Origin: Spongilla lacustris
Lineage: Eukaryota > Porifera > Demospongiae > Spongillida > Spongillidae
Assembly: GCA_949361645.1 (NCBI GenBank)
Contig: OX442429.1
Span: 3,513,147 to 3,577,146 of the forward strand
DNA length: 64,000 nt
Reading direction: 5' to 3'
Position numbers and translations under genes: made by a program. Under the pieces are notes generated by a model. It saw only the letters and a list, made by a program, of their open reading frames with translations. It was not told the origin of the DNA and searched no databases. This document shows, piece after piece, positions 31,508 through 44,536 of the stretch; positions within the stretch are counted from its first letter, which is position 1, and every line of letters starts with the position of its first letter.

Positions 31508-33796
31508 TCAGTTGTCTAAAGCATCTGACTCCTGGACATCCTCGCCAAAAATACTGTCCCATTCCCCAAGCAATTCAAATGGCTCTGCCTCAGAATCAGA
31601 TTCTGACTGCTCTGAATCTGACTGATCTGCTACATGCACACTAGGGACTCTCCCTTTCTGATTCGGACTTCTTATTTTGTTCTCCCACCACAAATCTATA
31701 GCCTTATCAAAGTCTTTCAGTGAACAGTCCATCATGCTCACTGTAAGCAAATCATTCAGGGTGTCATTGGTTAGTGATGTTAGTTTATCAGACTTGATTA
31801 TCTTTAGCTGGGAAAACACTCTTTCCACTTTGCTGTTTGATGCAGGAAGTGAAATAATAGTTCTGCCAGTGTGCAAGTACATTTGTCCACTCAGATGCGC
31901 ATGGAGCATGAAACAATCTCCACCACACAGCATGGTAGTCAGAAGTTGAGAGCGATATGCACATAGTAGAATACTGCGGTATGCCTTGAAATTCACATAG
32001 AAATTCATCCACATCAACTCCAGCTGATACTAATGGTACAGAAAAATGCTTAATGCGGTTAATAGCAATTAAAGGCTGATTTTCATCAATAATCTTTTGC
32101 CAGCCCTGTGTAGCTAAAAGAAAAGATGATGTTTTTGAGCTGTTGTATGTCAGACCAAGAGAGCCTAGTCTTGATGCTGTCAATGATGTTAGAACAGTAC
32201 TTCTTGCTGTGACTTTCATAGTACATTTTTGCTGCAAAAATTTTTTTTGCAGCTCTTGACATTGGTACACAGTTTTGCTACCTTCATCTTTACACTTTTC
32301 CAGTACGGAAGCATATGTTGGCCAAGATTGCAAATCCATTGTACTCAAAGTATCTGTCTCTTTGGCTGCCTTTAATACTGTAGTAAGGGCTTCTAGTATG
32401 TCTAGATGGTCAGGCTGCATAATTTTGGACAGAATAGCACAAGGATGTCAGAGAAACTGCGCAGCCCAAATGATACTTGGCATCTGTCCACTTTCTGTAA
32501 TAACCCACAATCTTGGCTCTGTCTGCTGATTTTAAGGTGCTGTCTTGTGACAGTGAGGCAAGATGATTAGTATACACTCCAAACTTGGAAAAAATGCGTT
32601 TCATTGCTCCCATTTAGTGTGCAATCCATCGAGAACCACTAGCTCTGATTGGCCTTTTGCCATTGCATGCACTATCCATTGAAAGGCATACCTTGAACTG
32701 ATCAGTAATATCTTCAAGCGGTCGACATTTCTTCGGACTTTTCTCATAAAGGTAGTACAAGCGAAGCAGCGTTTCATCAATTAGGTCGAAAGATGACCCC
32801 TTTAATGCATCCTTTATTGCTAGCTCAAATCTATGGGCTAAGCACCACATCCAGAAGACCCAAGGAATTTTATCTTCTATGAGACCTTTAAGTCCAGCAA
32901 AGGCTCCATCTGTTGCAACTCCAACTAGCTTACTGCAATCCTTCCTTGTAACAGAAGCAACTCCTACTGATCAGAGTGCTTCAGAGAAAACATCAAAGAG
33001 ACCTGCAGAAGATAGAGAAGATGGTGGGCTCACTTTAAGATAATACATCTTGGTAAGCACTTTCTCATTGACTCCATCTTTGTCAAACATCACAACAAGG
33101 AACAGCTAACTTTCTATTTTCCCAGCATCAGTTGTGCCATCCATCAAAATAGAAAAAAACTTCACTGAATTTAAACCAATGACCAGCTGCTGATGTTGAG
33201 ACTCAGCAATAAAATGGGTAAATGATTTGGCTGCCTTTGCTGTCTTGTATGCTGCTGCTAAATTCACTCCATGGTGTTCCTCTAGCTCACATATAGTTGG
33301 AAACTTGCGAAAAGATAGCTTTTTTTTGCCGAAACAAAGGCTATATTTAATTTCTTTCGTAATGCAACTCGATCTTCATGAGATAAATGTGTTAGGGCAG
33401 TTACTATTGGTGCACTACTAGTACTGGACTCACCTAGAGCAACTGCTTTCTCTTTGTATAGTATCGACATTGCATGCTGGTGTTGATGACTCTAGGCATG
33501 TTACTTGTTCTAAGATAGTCAGCACCAGTGATCCATCTATCACTGAAGTTTCTGCGCCCGATTATTTTGCTGTTATATCTTGTGCATATACTACATTTCA
33601 GACGTTTCACATACACTTTCCCAGCAGATATCTCCGTCTCACAACTCAACCACGTTACAGTTGTCAACTCAATATCGAAATCGCGACGCCATTTTTGATA
33701 CGTTGCAAACATCACTTTCCTACTTTTTGCCTCTGCATCCTCCGTACTGTCTTCTTCAGCCTGGTCTTCTTCAACAATGTCACAGCTTCTTTTCAT
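31508..33796 (-). pseudogene. hAT transposase relic (ZNF862/TTF-zinc-finger type)
   Basis: Reverse-strand pieces in order: TTF-type zinc-finger N-terminus (YQKWRRDFDIELTTVTWLSC, VKRLKCSICTRYNSKIIGRR, NFSDRWITGADYLRTSN; 33796-33434), a middle part (ETEISAG.. and SGSRWIAH with CLAHRFELAIKDAL at 32850-32614), and the C-terminal hAT dimerisation region (LPASNSKVERVFSQLKIIKS then DKLTSLTNDTLNDLLTVSMM; 32017-31508) followed by an acidic tail. At least four frame breaks. This architecture matches ZNF862-like proteins, which derive from hAT elements. The ends of the transposon itself were not located. Confidence 0.85.
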
Positions 33797-33981
33797 TTTT
33801 CAAATACAGAGCACTTTAGTATTAGCAGCTATATTTGTTATTCCAATTAAAGATCGCATTGATCGGATCGTAATTAACCCTAACAGGAAGCATGTGTACT
33901 TGTCACCAGTACACCCCAGCCCCCTGTGTGTGATGAAAAGTTTGGTATGATCGTGTCCGTATCGGTGGTAATTCGGTAAGA

Positions 33982-35638
33982 TAGTAGCTGGGCGTAGACT
34001 GACCTTCGCATACTAGTATTGGCGGAAGGTCGGGTATCAAGCCTATACTAGTACCTGGATTTGTGCTACCTGATCATCTGTGATAATAGCCCACATATGT
34101 GATAATAGCCCACATATAGGTGATAATAGCCCACATAGGTGATAATAACCCATATATGTGATCATATGTGATAGTAGCCCACATATGTGATAATATTAAG
34201 CCCACATACACTATCAGATGGTTCAAATCCAGGTACTAGAAACCCAAATACGCGAAGGTCAGGCGACCTTCGCATACTAGTATTGGCGGAAGGTCGGGTA
34301 TCAAGCCTATACTAGTACCTGGATTTGTACCACCTGATAGCGTATGTGGGCTACCTGATCATCTGTGATAATAGCCCACATATGTGATAATAGCCCATAT
34401 ATGTGATCATATGTGATAATAGCCCACATATGTGATAATATTAAGCCCGCATACGCTATCAGATGGTTCAAATCCAGGTACTAGAAGGGTAAAGTCATGT
34501 CAGATGGATCAACTTTTGCCATGACATTGTCCAATGTTGTTTATCACTCTACCACATTGATGATATCATATTTATATGTGCATACATCCATTTTGAGGTC
34601 TCTGTTACTAACCACTGATAAACTGTGAGTGATCTAACACTTAGCATGTTTAGCAATGCTTATGTAAACAGGGGGGCGTTTTTGCTTACAGATGGGCTAT
34701 TCTTTGTGGTATACACTACAATGCAACTCCATCTGGTACCATGTACATGGGTGGTGGTTAGGTGTAATAATTGTAAAAAAAAATGAAGCCAACATGTTAA
34801 AAGGTAGTTTCTAAGGTGTGGAACTTCTATTCGACCCTGGCAAAAAGTTTCTTAAGGTCCTGCCAACAAACCTATACCAGCATAATGCTCTAACTGTTAG
34901 CTACCAGAATCAGCAAGTTTCAGGTTGGGGACTCTGCGGGTTTCTGAGATATGAGGCGAAATATAAATGCCAATAAAAAATGTTAACAAAAAGTTCACTG
35001 CATAACTGCCATATGAAAAATTCATTGCTTAATGTGGTAGGTGGTGCAAACCGCTTGTGTAAACTACTGCCCAATATGGCAGTTATGCAGTGAACATTGT
35101 TAACGTTTTGTATTGGCATTTATATTTCGCCTCATATCTCAGAAACCCGCAGAGTCCCCAACCTGAAACTTGCTGATACTGGTAGCTAACAGTTAGAGCA
35201 TTATGCTGGTATAGGTTTGTTGGCAGGACCTTAAGAAACTTTTTGCCAGGGTTGAATAGAAGTTCCACACCTTAGAAACTACCTTTTAACATGTTGGCTT
35301 CATTTTTTTTTACAATTATTACACCTAACCACCACCCATGTACATGGTACCAGATGGAGTTGCATTGTAGTGTATACCACAAAGAATAGCCCATCTGTAA
35401 GCAAAAACGCCCCCCTGTTTACATAAGCATTGCTAAACATGCTAAGTGTTAGATCACTCACAGTTTATCAGTGGTTAGTAACAGAGACCTCAAAATGGAT
35501 GTATGCACATATAAATATGATATCATCAATGTGGTAGAGTGATAAACAACATTGGACAATGTCATGGCAAAAGTTGATCCATCTGACATGACTTTACCCA
35601 GAAACCCAAATACGCGAAGGTCGGGCTACGCCCAACTA
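33982..35638. mobile_element. Element D: tandem inverted-repeat units split by palindrome P
   Basis: The outer ends are inverted (GCTGGGCGTAG near 33985; CTACGCCCAAC near 35625). Inside are two direct units of about 270 bases starting GACCTTCGCATACTAGTATT (about 34000 and 34265) and ending GGTACTAGAAACCCAAATAC with GCGAAGGTC. The second unit is interrupted by P at AGAA. Within each unit, GTGATAATAGCCCACATAT-like 19-base repeats occur (34079-34200 and 34366-34445). No protein is encoded. Confidence 0.8.
34487..35599. mobile_element. Palindromic element P, 1,113 bases, near-identical arms
   Basis: Arms 34487-35014 and 35073-35599 are reverse complements with only occasional differences; the loop is about 58 bases. 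The tips are GGGTAAAGTCATGTCAGATG / CATCTGACATGACTTTACCC. AGAA flanks both sides (34483-34486 and 35600-35603), and the sister unit of D has a single AGAA (34238-34241) at the same point, giving a 4-base target duplication. No coding sequence. The arm similarity suggests a recent insertion or ongoing arm conversion. Confidence 0.9.
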
Positions 35639-35988
35639 GTAAAATAGCAATCGGTCAAATGACTGATCGCGGACAATTTTGTACGGTCATTTTAGCAAAT
35701 GATCTGAAAATGGATGTGGGCTGGCCGCTAATTCCCGCACTGACATTTTGAGGCCTTAACTGTAATTAGTTTGGTCTCCAGCCACATACACAGACACTTA
35801 AGCGTTAGCTGGTTTATTATAATATAACACTTCATTGAACATTACAGTTTTTCGTACCCGCCTAAGATCTGTTGACCTATCACCCTTTTGTATGTTATAT
35901 CCCTTTCCATGTTTAGGCAGTTTGTAAGTGCTCGTACACATCGTGCCACTACTTGTCCTTTTGCATATGTATGTGTGTTTATATGTAT

Positions 35989-35989
35989 G

Positions 35990-36021
<32 letters not shown>

Positions 36022-36037
36022 TAATCAAATCAATCAA
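35989..36037. repeat. CAAT/ATCA tetranucleotide microsatellite
   Basis: About twelve near-perfect copies of the CAAT tetranucleotide. Simple-sequence repeat, no further content. Confidence 0.9.
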
Positions 36038-38084
36038 TAAAAACACAAACATATCATGTGAATTTGTTGTTTTATGATGTGATGCAAAAATACGTGCTGT
36101 TTCTAATACATGTAATTGCATCCTAATAGCTAGTTCTATTGTGGAGATAGTAGAAAAACAGGTTTTCAACTCTGTTTGTGACAAGCACTGTATGGTCAAA
36201 TACTTTTTTCATCAACTCTTTCTTCATAATGGTGTATTTCAGTAGCTTTACATCGTGATTAAAATCTAATTGCATACATTTGTTCCTAGCGTAGTATAAA
36301 AATGGTCACATATTTTATTATATATTTACCTCTCTCCAAAACAATTAGTTTGTCGGATTTGTGCTTGCACATTGAATGGATCCCAGCAAAATAGGGTTTG
36401 TAACTAAATGACTATACAAGCAACATTTCAGTCTTCTGTGTTTAACTTATGACTAATGGTTGTGGTGTTATTTATAAGAAGTGCCATTTTAGGCTGTAAT
36501 ATGTTAAGCACGACATTGTCCCATGTGCTTGTGATAACCTTGCAGGAATTGCAGTTTGAATTATACGATGGCTGTTCTATCAATATAACTTCAGGGGTCG
36601 ACTTAACGGTTACCATAAATGACATTCATTTATGTGGTACACTGTCATAGCATCTATCATAACATGTGATTACAACAATGCGTCATCAACCACACAGTTC
36701 AGCAAGGACTTTATCCACCAGTAATATGTGCAAAGTAATATGTTGGCTTATATAAGGTATATGCACTAACCCTGCATCGAGAGACCAACGCATACAACCC
36801 ATTGTTTTATGTAGTTCGTTTACAATGGAGCTTTTGCGTGTCGTTTTAAACGGCTGCTATCGATCATGTTCACATGCTACAACATGTGTGGTGGCCATTG
36901 CCCCATTATTTCCGAAAGCACATTCAAACAAAAACAACACTTTGTGCGCTCGCTAATTATCACGTTAAAACGAGCGCACGCGGGAGCCATTTCGCACAAA
37001 ATATACTGCCCGTCTTTACGCACTCGCTATTGATCACATATTACACGTGCAGTGTCTAGCTGTTGTCCCGCTTTGTACACAATCATTATGTCCACTTTCG
37101 TTGCATACGCGCGCTATCCTTCCTGGAACATTAGGGATGACGTTTTTAACAATAACTTAATTACCGCAAAACGTCATCAATACTATGAATGTCATGCTTT
37201 ATCAGCATGGGTAGAGCTTAAAAACAGAAATCTCCATGCTGAAACCATATATAGCCCAGATTACACAAAGCAGCAACCTGACCTTGTCCATTTCTAGATC
37301 TGCATCTCCTTTGGCTGGTGTTTCTCAAATGGCTTGAACAATAGCTTTGTGCAGCCAGCTTTACGGTTTCCACATAGACTTCCGTAAGCAGCATTGCTAG
37401 CCTGCCTTGAAGATTGACAAGTAGTTGCAGCTTTATAAGTTGGGTCATGAAAAGAACTACTGCCCATTAAACACGGCTGTTTGCAGCTGGAAATTAGGTT
37501 TGTAACGGTAAATACCACGTCAGTAATCGAAACTACACCTCATTAAGGAAGGCATATGTTCCAACATTGTTGGTACCCTTAAATATATAGATAAATCATC
37601 ATATAAACTACGCATTCTTTATTCTAAACACTCGGTACGCACTCACCAAATAAAACATAAAAAATAACCAGGCGGCTGATTAGTGTTGCTCGACAGCTGC
37701 TTTTAATTTTTGGCAATCGTTAGTTTGGGAGCATGTAACGCAAATGTTATCTGTGGATCTGTTTAGGGTCATAATAGGTATGAAAGTTGTACAAAAGTAG
37801 ACGTCATACGCTAACGGGAAATTGATAAGTAACGATCCGCATAACGTCATAATGATGTAATACAAACATGAATGTTGACAATGTGTCAACAACACGAAAA
37901 CAAGATTTTTAACATGAGGCAAGGCAGCCTTAACTACCCTGAGTGTACTCATGAAGGAACATTTAGTCTGCATTTTCCAAGAGGCAGAAGTAGTCACTTG
38001 ATGATACCTACTGCTAGGCTACTATAGTATTGTTTTTACACGTCCACACAGCTAAGTAAAAACACATGTGACCACATCAAATTC

Positions 38085-38510
38085 GATCAAAATGGTTGAT
38101 TTGCCATAGCTTAAAAACCACTTCAGAAAATGCGTTAAGCTTAGCTCTAGGGATAAATTGGTAGCACAATCTGTGCAGCTTACCACGAAAGGTCTATTTC
38201 CGCAATGCTATGTTCCAAAGACTGAAGCTAACGATTTGTTATCGGTATGTCCCCAATATCCGATCCGAGGTGGCTGCATTCGAGTGGCAACAGGCACGTA
38301 GTAACAAACTAAAATCACGTGATTTGTTCTATAAAGTTCAGTGGTGTGCCAAATCATATTAGAGTATTGATGTGTTTATTCTCTTCATGTACTTTGTTGT
38401 ATAGCAAATTCCACAGGTCTTCAGTTGTCCGGGTGTTGCCATGGGGACTTACGTTCATTTCAAAATTTCTGGGTATAGGGCCAAATTTCCACGATTTCAA
38501 TGTGAGCAAA
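38085..38510. repeat. Interspersed repeat G, copy 2
   Basis: A diverged match to 11030-11480 (CACTTCAGAAAATGCGTTA, TTCTATAAAGTTCAGTGGTG, AAATTTCCACGATTTCAATG). Unknown class. Element H lies about 60 bases downstream. Confidence 0.55.
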
Positions 38511-38572
38511 CAGCCGTGCAACACAAGCAATGCCCTCAGTCTCATGACTAATTGGATGGATGCAATTGTTAA

Positions 38573-39569
38573 TGTACGAACGGACAGCGTTTGGTTCCCG
38601 CGTGGTTCCCGCAAATAGAATGCATGCACGATTTCTGCCACTTTTAATGCGGATGTATAACTGGTATATTGATGATCCTGACCCAACATTTATTTTGTTC
38701 TATATTTTTATTCGCGGGAACCGTGTGGGATCCAATTTTCCACACAAGGTTCCCGCCCGGGAACCACCAATACAACGGAGAAAGGCGTGGTAGTAAAAGT
38801 TATTGAAAAAAAATTGAGCGTAAAATGGCGACAAGACTAGAAGTTGGAAATCTTGTTTAAACAAAAGCCACCTCTATTTACAGGTGCCGATGAGCAGGGG
38901 ATATATTTGGACCTTGGGCCTCAACGCTTGAGGCCGACAGGACCTTTTAAAAGCATGCCTTGTAATTTCTTGGCTACACATAGATGCGGAGTACAACATG
39001 CATGCACGCATAAAATTAAATGTAGATCATTCAAATACATGTACACACACGTACGCACAATGACACATCGGGGCAACCTTCCCTTCTGTCTTATTGTGCG
39101 CTAATTTATAAATACGGTACTTGCAAAAACAACCAGTTAGATGAATTCATCATGCAATGATTTCGCTCTATATGCACGGGAACCTCATGTACTGTATTTC
39201 CAGCCCTATTGGATAATTTTATAGCCTAGTTATTTATGGGGAACACTAAAACATCACTTGTTTAACTTATGGAGTAATTAAAACAAAACACCGCATCTTC
39301 CACTAGTACACAGTAGCCATTAGAATGGGACCATGCCGTGTGAACCTTCCATACAAACGGGAAGTTACACGTGTGAGGTGGATCCAGAAACCATTGCATA
39401 TCTATGTCTAGCCAACGTACGGAGTTTAGTGTTATAGGGGAAGAAACAGTATTGGTAGGTGTATACACTTATATCACTCAAAGAGGTATTACTTTGCCAA
39501 TAATGATATAGTACTGCACGAAAAGTGGTTCCCGGGCAGGAACCTAGGTTCCTGCTGCGTGTTCGTACA
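38573..39569. mobile_element. TTAA-flanked element H, 997 bases
   Basis: TTAA at 38569-38572 and 39570-39573. The tips are inverted, TGTACGAACGGACAGC and (reverse complement of the right end) TGTACGAACACGCAGC. Subterminal clusters of GGTTCCCG / CGGGAACC occur near both ends (38590-38610, 38713-38765, 39523-39555). No protein is found, so it is probably a non-autonomous piggyBac-type element. Its tips differ from those of family A and of the piggyBac at 25.6 kb. Confidence 0.7.
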
Positions 39570-39689
39570 TTAAATGATACTCTATAGTAGAGTGAATAGG
39601 AATTATTCCAAATGGCAACGTTACAAAGCCATTGGTCTGTCAGTTAGAATAGAATTAATGTAGCTTGGGATGTAGCTAAATCGAGTTAA

Positions 39690-40138
39690 TGTCTATTGTC
39701 CTGAATGTCCACCCGGGGGTATAATTGGACACCTGGGTGGACAGCAAAAAAAGTTTTTGCCGTTCGGTCATGAAAGGGACCTGGCTGCATTTAAGGGTAC
39801 TGGCTTACAGAACAAGTCTTTTCAGGATCGGGCCGAGATAAGTAAGGCTTAAATCCTTTCGGTACTCGTAAAATGACCCGTGCTAGCGGACCTATCCATT
39901 ACGCTCCAACCGATCCGCACGGAGCGTAATGGATAGGTCCGCTAGCACAGCTCGTTCTACATGTACCAAAAGGATTTAATCCTTGGTTATCTCGGCCCGA
40001 TCCTGAAAAGACTTGTACTATAAGCCAGTACCATTAAATGCCACAAGGTCCCTTCCGTGACCGAACGGCCATAACTTTTTTTGCTGTCCACCCGGGTATA
40101 CAATTGTACCCCCGGGTGGACATTCAGGACAATAGACA
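39690..40138. mobile_element. Palindromic TTAA-type MITE, family A, copy 2
   Basis: 449 bases with exact TTAA on both sides (39686-39689 and 40139-40142). The tips are TGTCTATTGTCCTGAATGTC / GACATTCAGGACAATAGACA. Its internal structure matches copy 1 (4375-4804) in the same orientation: CAAGTCTTTTCAGGATCGGG, GGACCTATCCATTACGCTCC and the mirrored right half. Confidence 0.92.
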
Positions 40139-40728
40139 TTAAAGTAACGACTCAAAAACTTAGATGACCTATCACTGTTGTTGACAGTTTAATACCTACT
40201 AAGGGTTAGATTAAATATGTGTTGTGAGGCTATAAACTTTCTTGGTGGCAGTGCTTTCACAGTATTGATGACATGAATTAACGCATTCATGGTTAATAAG
40301 GTTCTATATTCTGCTCATGTAGGTTTCTATTAGCATGGAAGGCTCGGACAAGTCCATGTTTCAGAAATGGACTATTTACTTTGTAATTGCACCTTGTTTA
40401 TAATATTAAGTATGGGTGGACTAATGTCGATAAAATGTCAACACAGATTTTATGTGGTACATGTATAATAGAAACTATGTAAGATACATCAAGGTATTAA
40501 ATCAACATCTTGCGCCAGTTGAGGAAAACTCTTATTCATCATAGTGAATATATTCCATCCCTAGATACATGTACATGTATGTAAAAGTGTTTCAAATATC
40601 ACATTTAATATTGAACTGCACTTATTAAATGCTAGGTTGAGGAAATATTTCTACAATGCAAAGTACTGGCTGTCTACCTAGTTATAAAATGTAATAGTGG
40701 CTGCATTTGTTCTCATCTACCTCAACAG

Positions 40729-40939
40729 AAATTGTTGGCAAACACAGGATGAACAACGGTGGACTCCTAGTCTCCACTGCTGATATTGGATCTCCAATTT
40801 TTAGCATCAACATTCTACTTGAAATCCTCTGTTGTCAACTTATGGAAGCTGAAACTAACCTACTTACAGCATCCGTTTCTTCCCCTATGTATGGTGTTAT
40901 TCAGTCCATTCATACTGCTTTGGAAAAAATTGATTTGAG
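40729..40939 (+). CDS. THADA: THADA exon 6
   Basis: A 211-base exon starting with two bases that complete a codon begun in exon 5 and ending in phase 2 before GTAAGA at 40940. It contains SPIFSINILLEILCCQLMEA, ETNLLTASVSSPMYG and VIQSIHTALEKIDL. The 'LL.Aa..fPMYG.v..i..aL.kl.l' pattern is a clear THADA block. The phases at both ends fit the neighbouring exons. Confidence 0.92.
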
Positions 40940-41626
40940 GTAAGAAGTCTGTTTTCGTTATAATTGTGTAAAAAAGGAATACTATGACTTATGCAAAAAA
41001 ATTATTTTGGTTTAAAATTAATTCTATTCCAATCTTGTTGTGTTCACTAAGTAGATTTCATTATATCTTGTGGAGTGAAAATAATAGAATACAGAATAAT
41101 GCCTCTTTCCTATGCAAAAATAATTTTTTGAGGCATGCATACACTGTTATAGGAGTCAGGACAACGTAGTTAAGAAATAAAGCCAGAAAACTAAAAATGC
41201 ATTAAGCAATTCTGTGTTGCATTTTCGTACATGATGTATATGCAAAAACAGCAAAGATACTGATCCTGGATATGGCTGCATGAACTGAATCTATAATAAA
41301 GGGCATTAGCAGTTTGAGTGTGAAGATTATTCAGTCCACATGCAAAGATTTTTGAGAATGAGACAACGAATCAGCTACAACAACTGTGCACCCATTTTGC
41401 GCTTACATTTACATACACCAAATAATTGTTTAACATGCGGTCCATGAAATTTTGATACCAAAATCAACAACAAGTGTGAACTGCCTTAAACAAAAGGTTT
41501 CACTAATGGATTTTGCAGCGATATTTGCATTGTGTGCAATAAAGATGAAGATACACGTTTCTGAGGCATGCTACGCTGCTCAAGTTCATTCATTACTGCA
41601 TTTATGCACATCATTTTCAACTGTAG

Positions 41627-41777
41627 TTGCTGGCCAATCAATGAATCATACCATTTTAAGACAGCAATGGTCTCAATAGTACATAATTGCAAGAGGATTT
41701 CAAGCCTTGTATCTCCGGTGGTGTGTAATAGCAGCCCTGAAGGATTTCTGCCATCAAATCAGCAGTCTCTTGATCCT
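41627..41777 (+). CDS. THADA: THADA exon 7
   Basis: A 151-base exon after CAACTGTAG, ending at GTAAGT (41778). One base completes the codon split at exon 6; the rest is 50 codons, ending phase 0. It contains CWPINESYHFKTAMVSIVHN and LVSPVVCNSSPEGFLPSNQQ, the latter matching the conserved THADA 'vVSPVi.ssSPEG.iP' motif. Confidence 0.92.
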
Positions 41778-42359
41778 GTAAGTTGTATCAAGAGATTGTA
41801 ATGTTTCCAGGAAACACGTAATTTAATCAGTGCCTCTATATTTGTTTATATATGTATACCTACCTAAACATATGTGTGTTATGTTAATAAAAGTGGTTTG
41901 TTTACAAACACTGAAATAGGAGCACATGAGTGCAATTGTTCCTGTGAAATACCAGAATACTAAAGTACACTGAAATACCAGAATACTAAAGTCTCTGACA
42001 GTATTGAGGAAGTATATTTCAATATAGCATTCAAATAAAGCGGCAATATAATGGTTCATGCACTGATTTAGATCGGGTTTTTTTCCTGCAATATTGAAGT
42101 ATCCTTTGTTTATGGCTACAAGTTAAATAATGTTAATTACCTTATTTACAATCCTTGTTTTTCAGAGATGATTTCATTGCTTTGCATGTGTCGTATTATT
42201 GTACACGATGGATCGGGAAATAGGACTAAGTACTGGCACAGCTAACTTGAATCACTTTAGTAGAACGAATACAGAAAGAATATCTATACAGGAAAACACA
42301 CCGGAATATATGTAGAACATGAACAACAGAACAATACACAAAGACAGGGTTTAATTGTT

Positions 42360-42470
42360 AGTGGAGGTGTGAAGAGGCGTGGGCATAGCAAGGCATGCTC
42401 CACTTGTTAGTGGAGAGGTGTGAAGAGGCAGGCACAGGCATAGAGAGGCGTGCTCCACCGGCCACCATTG
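42360..42470. repeat. Imperfect direct repeat (~55-bp unit)
   Basis: TTGTTAGTGGAG(A)GGTGTGAAGAGGC...AGGC(A/G)TGCTCCAC occurs twice in tandem with small insertions. No coding content. The surrounding tract 41780-42790 shows nothing else recognisable. Confidence 0.7.
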
Positions 42471-42796
42471 TGCATGTATGTGTCCATTGTCACAACAGCG
42501 TGATATTGTTTAGGGTAGTTCTAGTAAGGTTAATAGTTTACATTTATTTTAGTGGCAAATTGTTTTCTCATGATTGGTACCGGCCACAGATCGAGCATTA
42601 ATTTATAACTGAGTATCTAAGAACAGAACGGAAGTAATATGCTAAAAGTTGTTTAGAATGTGTCATATCTCAATATGCGTGGAGATAATCTTTAAGCAGT
42701 ATGGATTTAAGTCCTAAAATTTGAATTTAATTAACTAGTCATCTTTTATTGAAACCCTAAATATTGATAAGATCAGGGAAAACCCTTGCCTTAATA

Positions 42797-43589
42797 TGGG
42801 ACAGTGTCCAGCAAAATCGGGCTTGTGCGGTTATAATTTTATCACTATAAAAATTGCACGTTTTACTAAACAGCACATCTTCGCGACTGTACAACCTTTT
42901 CCTTTCAAATTTCGTACACGTATTCCCACACCATTTCTCTGTGGGTTAATCGATTTTTGTGATCTACACCTTTTCCATGCCGTGGATACAACTATCGTTA
43001 ACCCCGCGGGTTAGAATTCCTCATTTCTCCACATACGAGTGTTGAAAACGCGTCAAATTCGGGTTTCACATAGAGGAGTCCTGTAGCTATTGATTTGTTC
43101 TGTTCGTTAATTTCTATATCATCCGTTACGGAGATAGAGTTGAACAAACTACGGGCACGTTTTCCCGCTTGATTCGCGCCAATGATTTTGGCAAATCACG
43201 TCCGGCTCAGTGAATGGGAAGGCGGTGATTATATCATTGGCGCGAATCAAGCGGGAAAATGTGCCTGTAGTTTGCTCAACTGTATCTCCGTAATGGATGA
43301 TTCAGAAACTAACGAACAGAACAAATTAATAGCTACAGGACTCCTCTATGCAAACACTGAATTTGGGATTTCTAACCCGCGGGGTTAACGATAGTTGTAT
43401 CCACGGCACAGAAAAGGTGTAGATCACAAAAATCGATTTTCACACAGAGAAATGATGTGGGAAGAAGTGTACGAAATTTGAAAGGAAAACGTAGTACCGT
43501 CGCTAAGATGTGTTGCTTAGTACAACGTGCCATTTTTATAGTGATAAAATAATAACCCCACAAGCCCGATTTTGCTGGACACTGTCCCA
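42797..43589. mobile_element. Long palindromic MITE, family B, copy 2
   Basis: A 793-base near-palindrome with tips TGGGACAGTGTCCAGCAAAA / TTTTGCTGGACACTGTCCCA and TA on both sides (42795-42796, 43590-43591). It is closely related to copies 1 and 3. It lies in THADA intron 7. The reading frames within are by-products of the palindrome. Confidence 0.9.
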
Positions 43590-43591
43590 TA

Positions 43592-44536
43592 TACTGTATT
43601 AGTTCATATATTGACCAATTGCATTTTATAAATGATATGAAGACTGGCATATATAAAGTGTAAAGGATGGAATGTTTTTTGCTGTCTCACAAATAGCCAC
43701 TTGTGCAATACCTCTAAGGCGTAGGCTGATCTCTATGGTTGCCTTTATTCACACTTGCTAATTAGAGCTAATGCTCGTGTTATCTGACTCGTTCTACTCT
43801 CACCTTGTGCAGCAGGTGGATCAAATTTTGTTTGTGACTGTGTGTATTGTGGACGATACATGTGCATATTTGAATTTTAAAACGTTTTTTGTAATGATAT
43901 TAAAGCAAAACATACATGTACATATGTGTAAGACAGCTATTTGTATTGTTCAAAGCATAACAGTAAGCATTAATATTTCTTGATTGATGAAAGTAAAATA
44001 GCTCCTAGGTACAGAATAAGCCATTTTCTGTACTTAATCACCCCTTTTTCAGAAAGTGATGGGTTCAAGGGGCAAATTCGCATGATGAGCTCCTATTTGA
44101 ATAGGTGCCTAGTCTGACATGTCCTTTTTGCATATTGAAATGTTCCTATCACCCTCGATCACAATCACACTGTATGGCACTCACCCTTGTTGCTATTGCT
44201 CTCGCTACTATCTCTATCAGAACATATTACCACACAATTATCTTTATAAACTCACGCTTGGCAGGTGGCCTTTTCTCTTTATTGTAGGCAACATGCAGTG
44301 AGCAGAATCGGCTATATTTAATGTTATTATCCCTTGCTATCTGTGTACACTTGCCAAATTAGATTATCTCCCACACCTATGTCAATTGACCTCACAACTA
44401 TAGCCCCATGATACTATCGCGCTTGTCTGGATCTCGCAATAGCATCAAGTACTAGTATACTTTAATAGAGTGTATGATTTTATTTTTGCTTATTGTTTAT
44501 GTATGTAAATTATTATTTAATTACTCTATGCCTCAG
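43592..44536. other. Intronic tract without recognisable features
   Basis: No protein, hairpin element or long repeat recognised between MITE B2 and exon 8. Only scattered short frames and one TACATG word are present. Confidence 0.5.

Larger units (their letters stand above)
23558..40728 (+). other. THADA intron 5 (17.2 kb), transposon-filled
   Basis: Donor GTATGT at 23558 and acceptor ACCTCAACAG ending at 40728. In order it contains a reverse-strand gypsy element (24.6-31.5 kb), a hAT relic, element D with the palindrome P, repeat G2, TTAA elements H and A2. I see nothing recognisable at 23560-24640, 35640-35985, 36040-38080 and 40145-40720 apart from TACATG words. Confidence 0.75.

Noticed and set aside
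34079..34445. Regular GTGATAATAGCCCACATAT repeats that resemble a CRISPR array
   Set aside because: No unique spacers of even length; units abut or overlap, and the setting is a eukaryotic transposon.
44105..44301. Two overlapping hydrophobic frames that resemble a membrane peptide
   Set aside because: Short, with no start context, no homologue and located in an intron.
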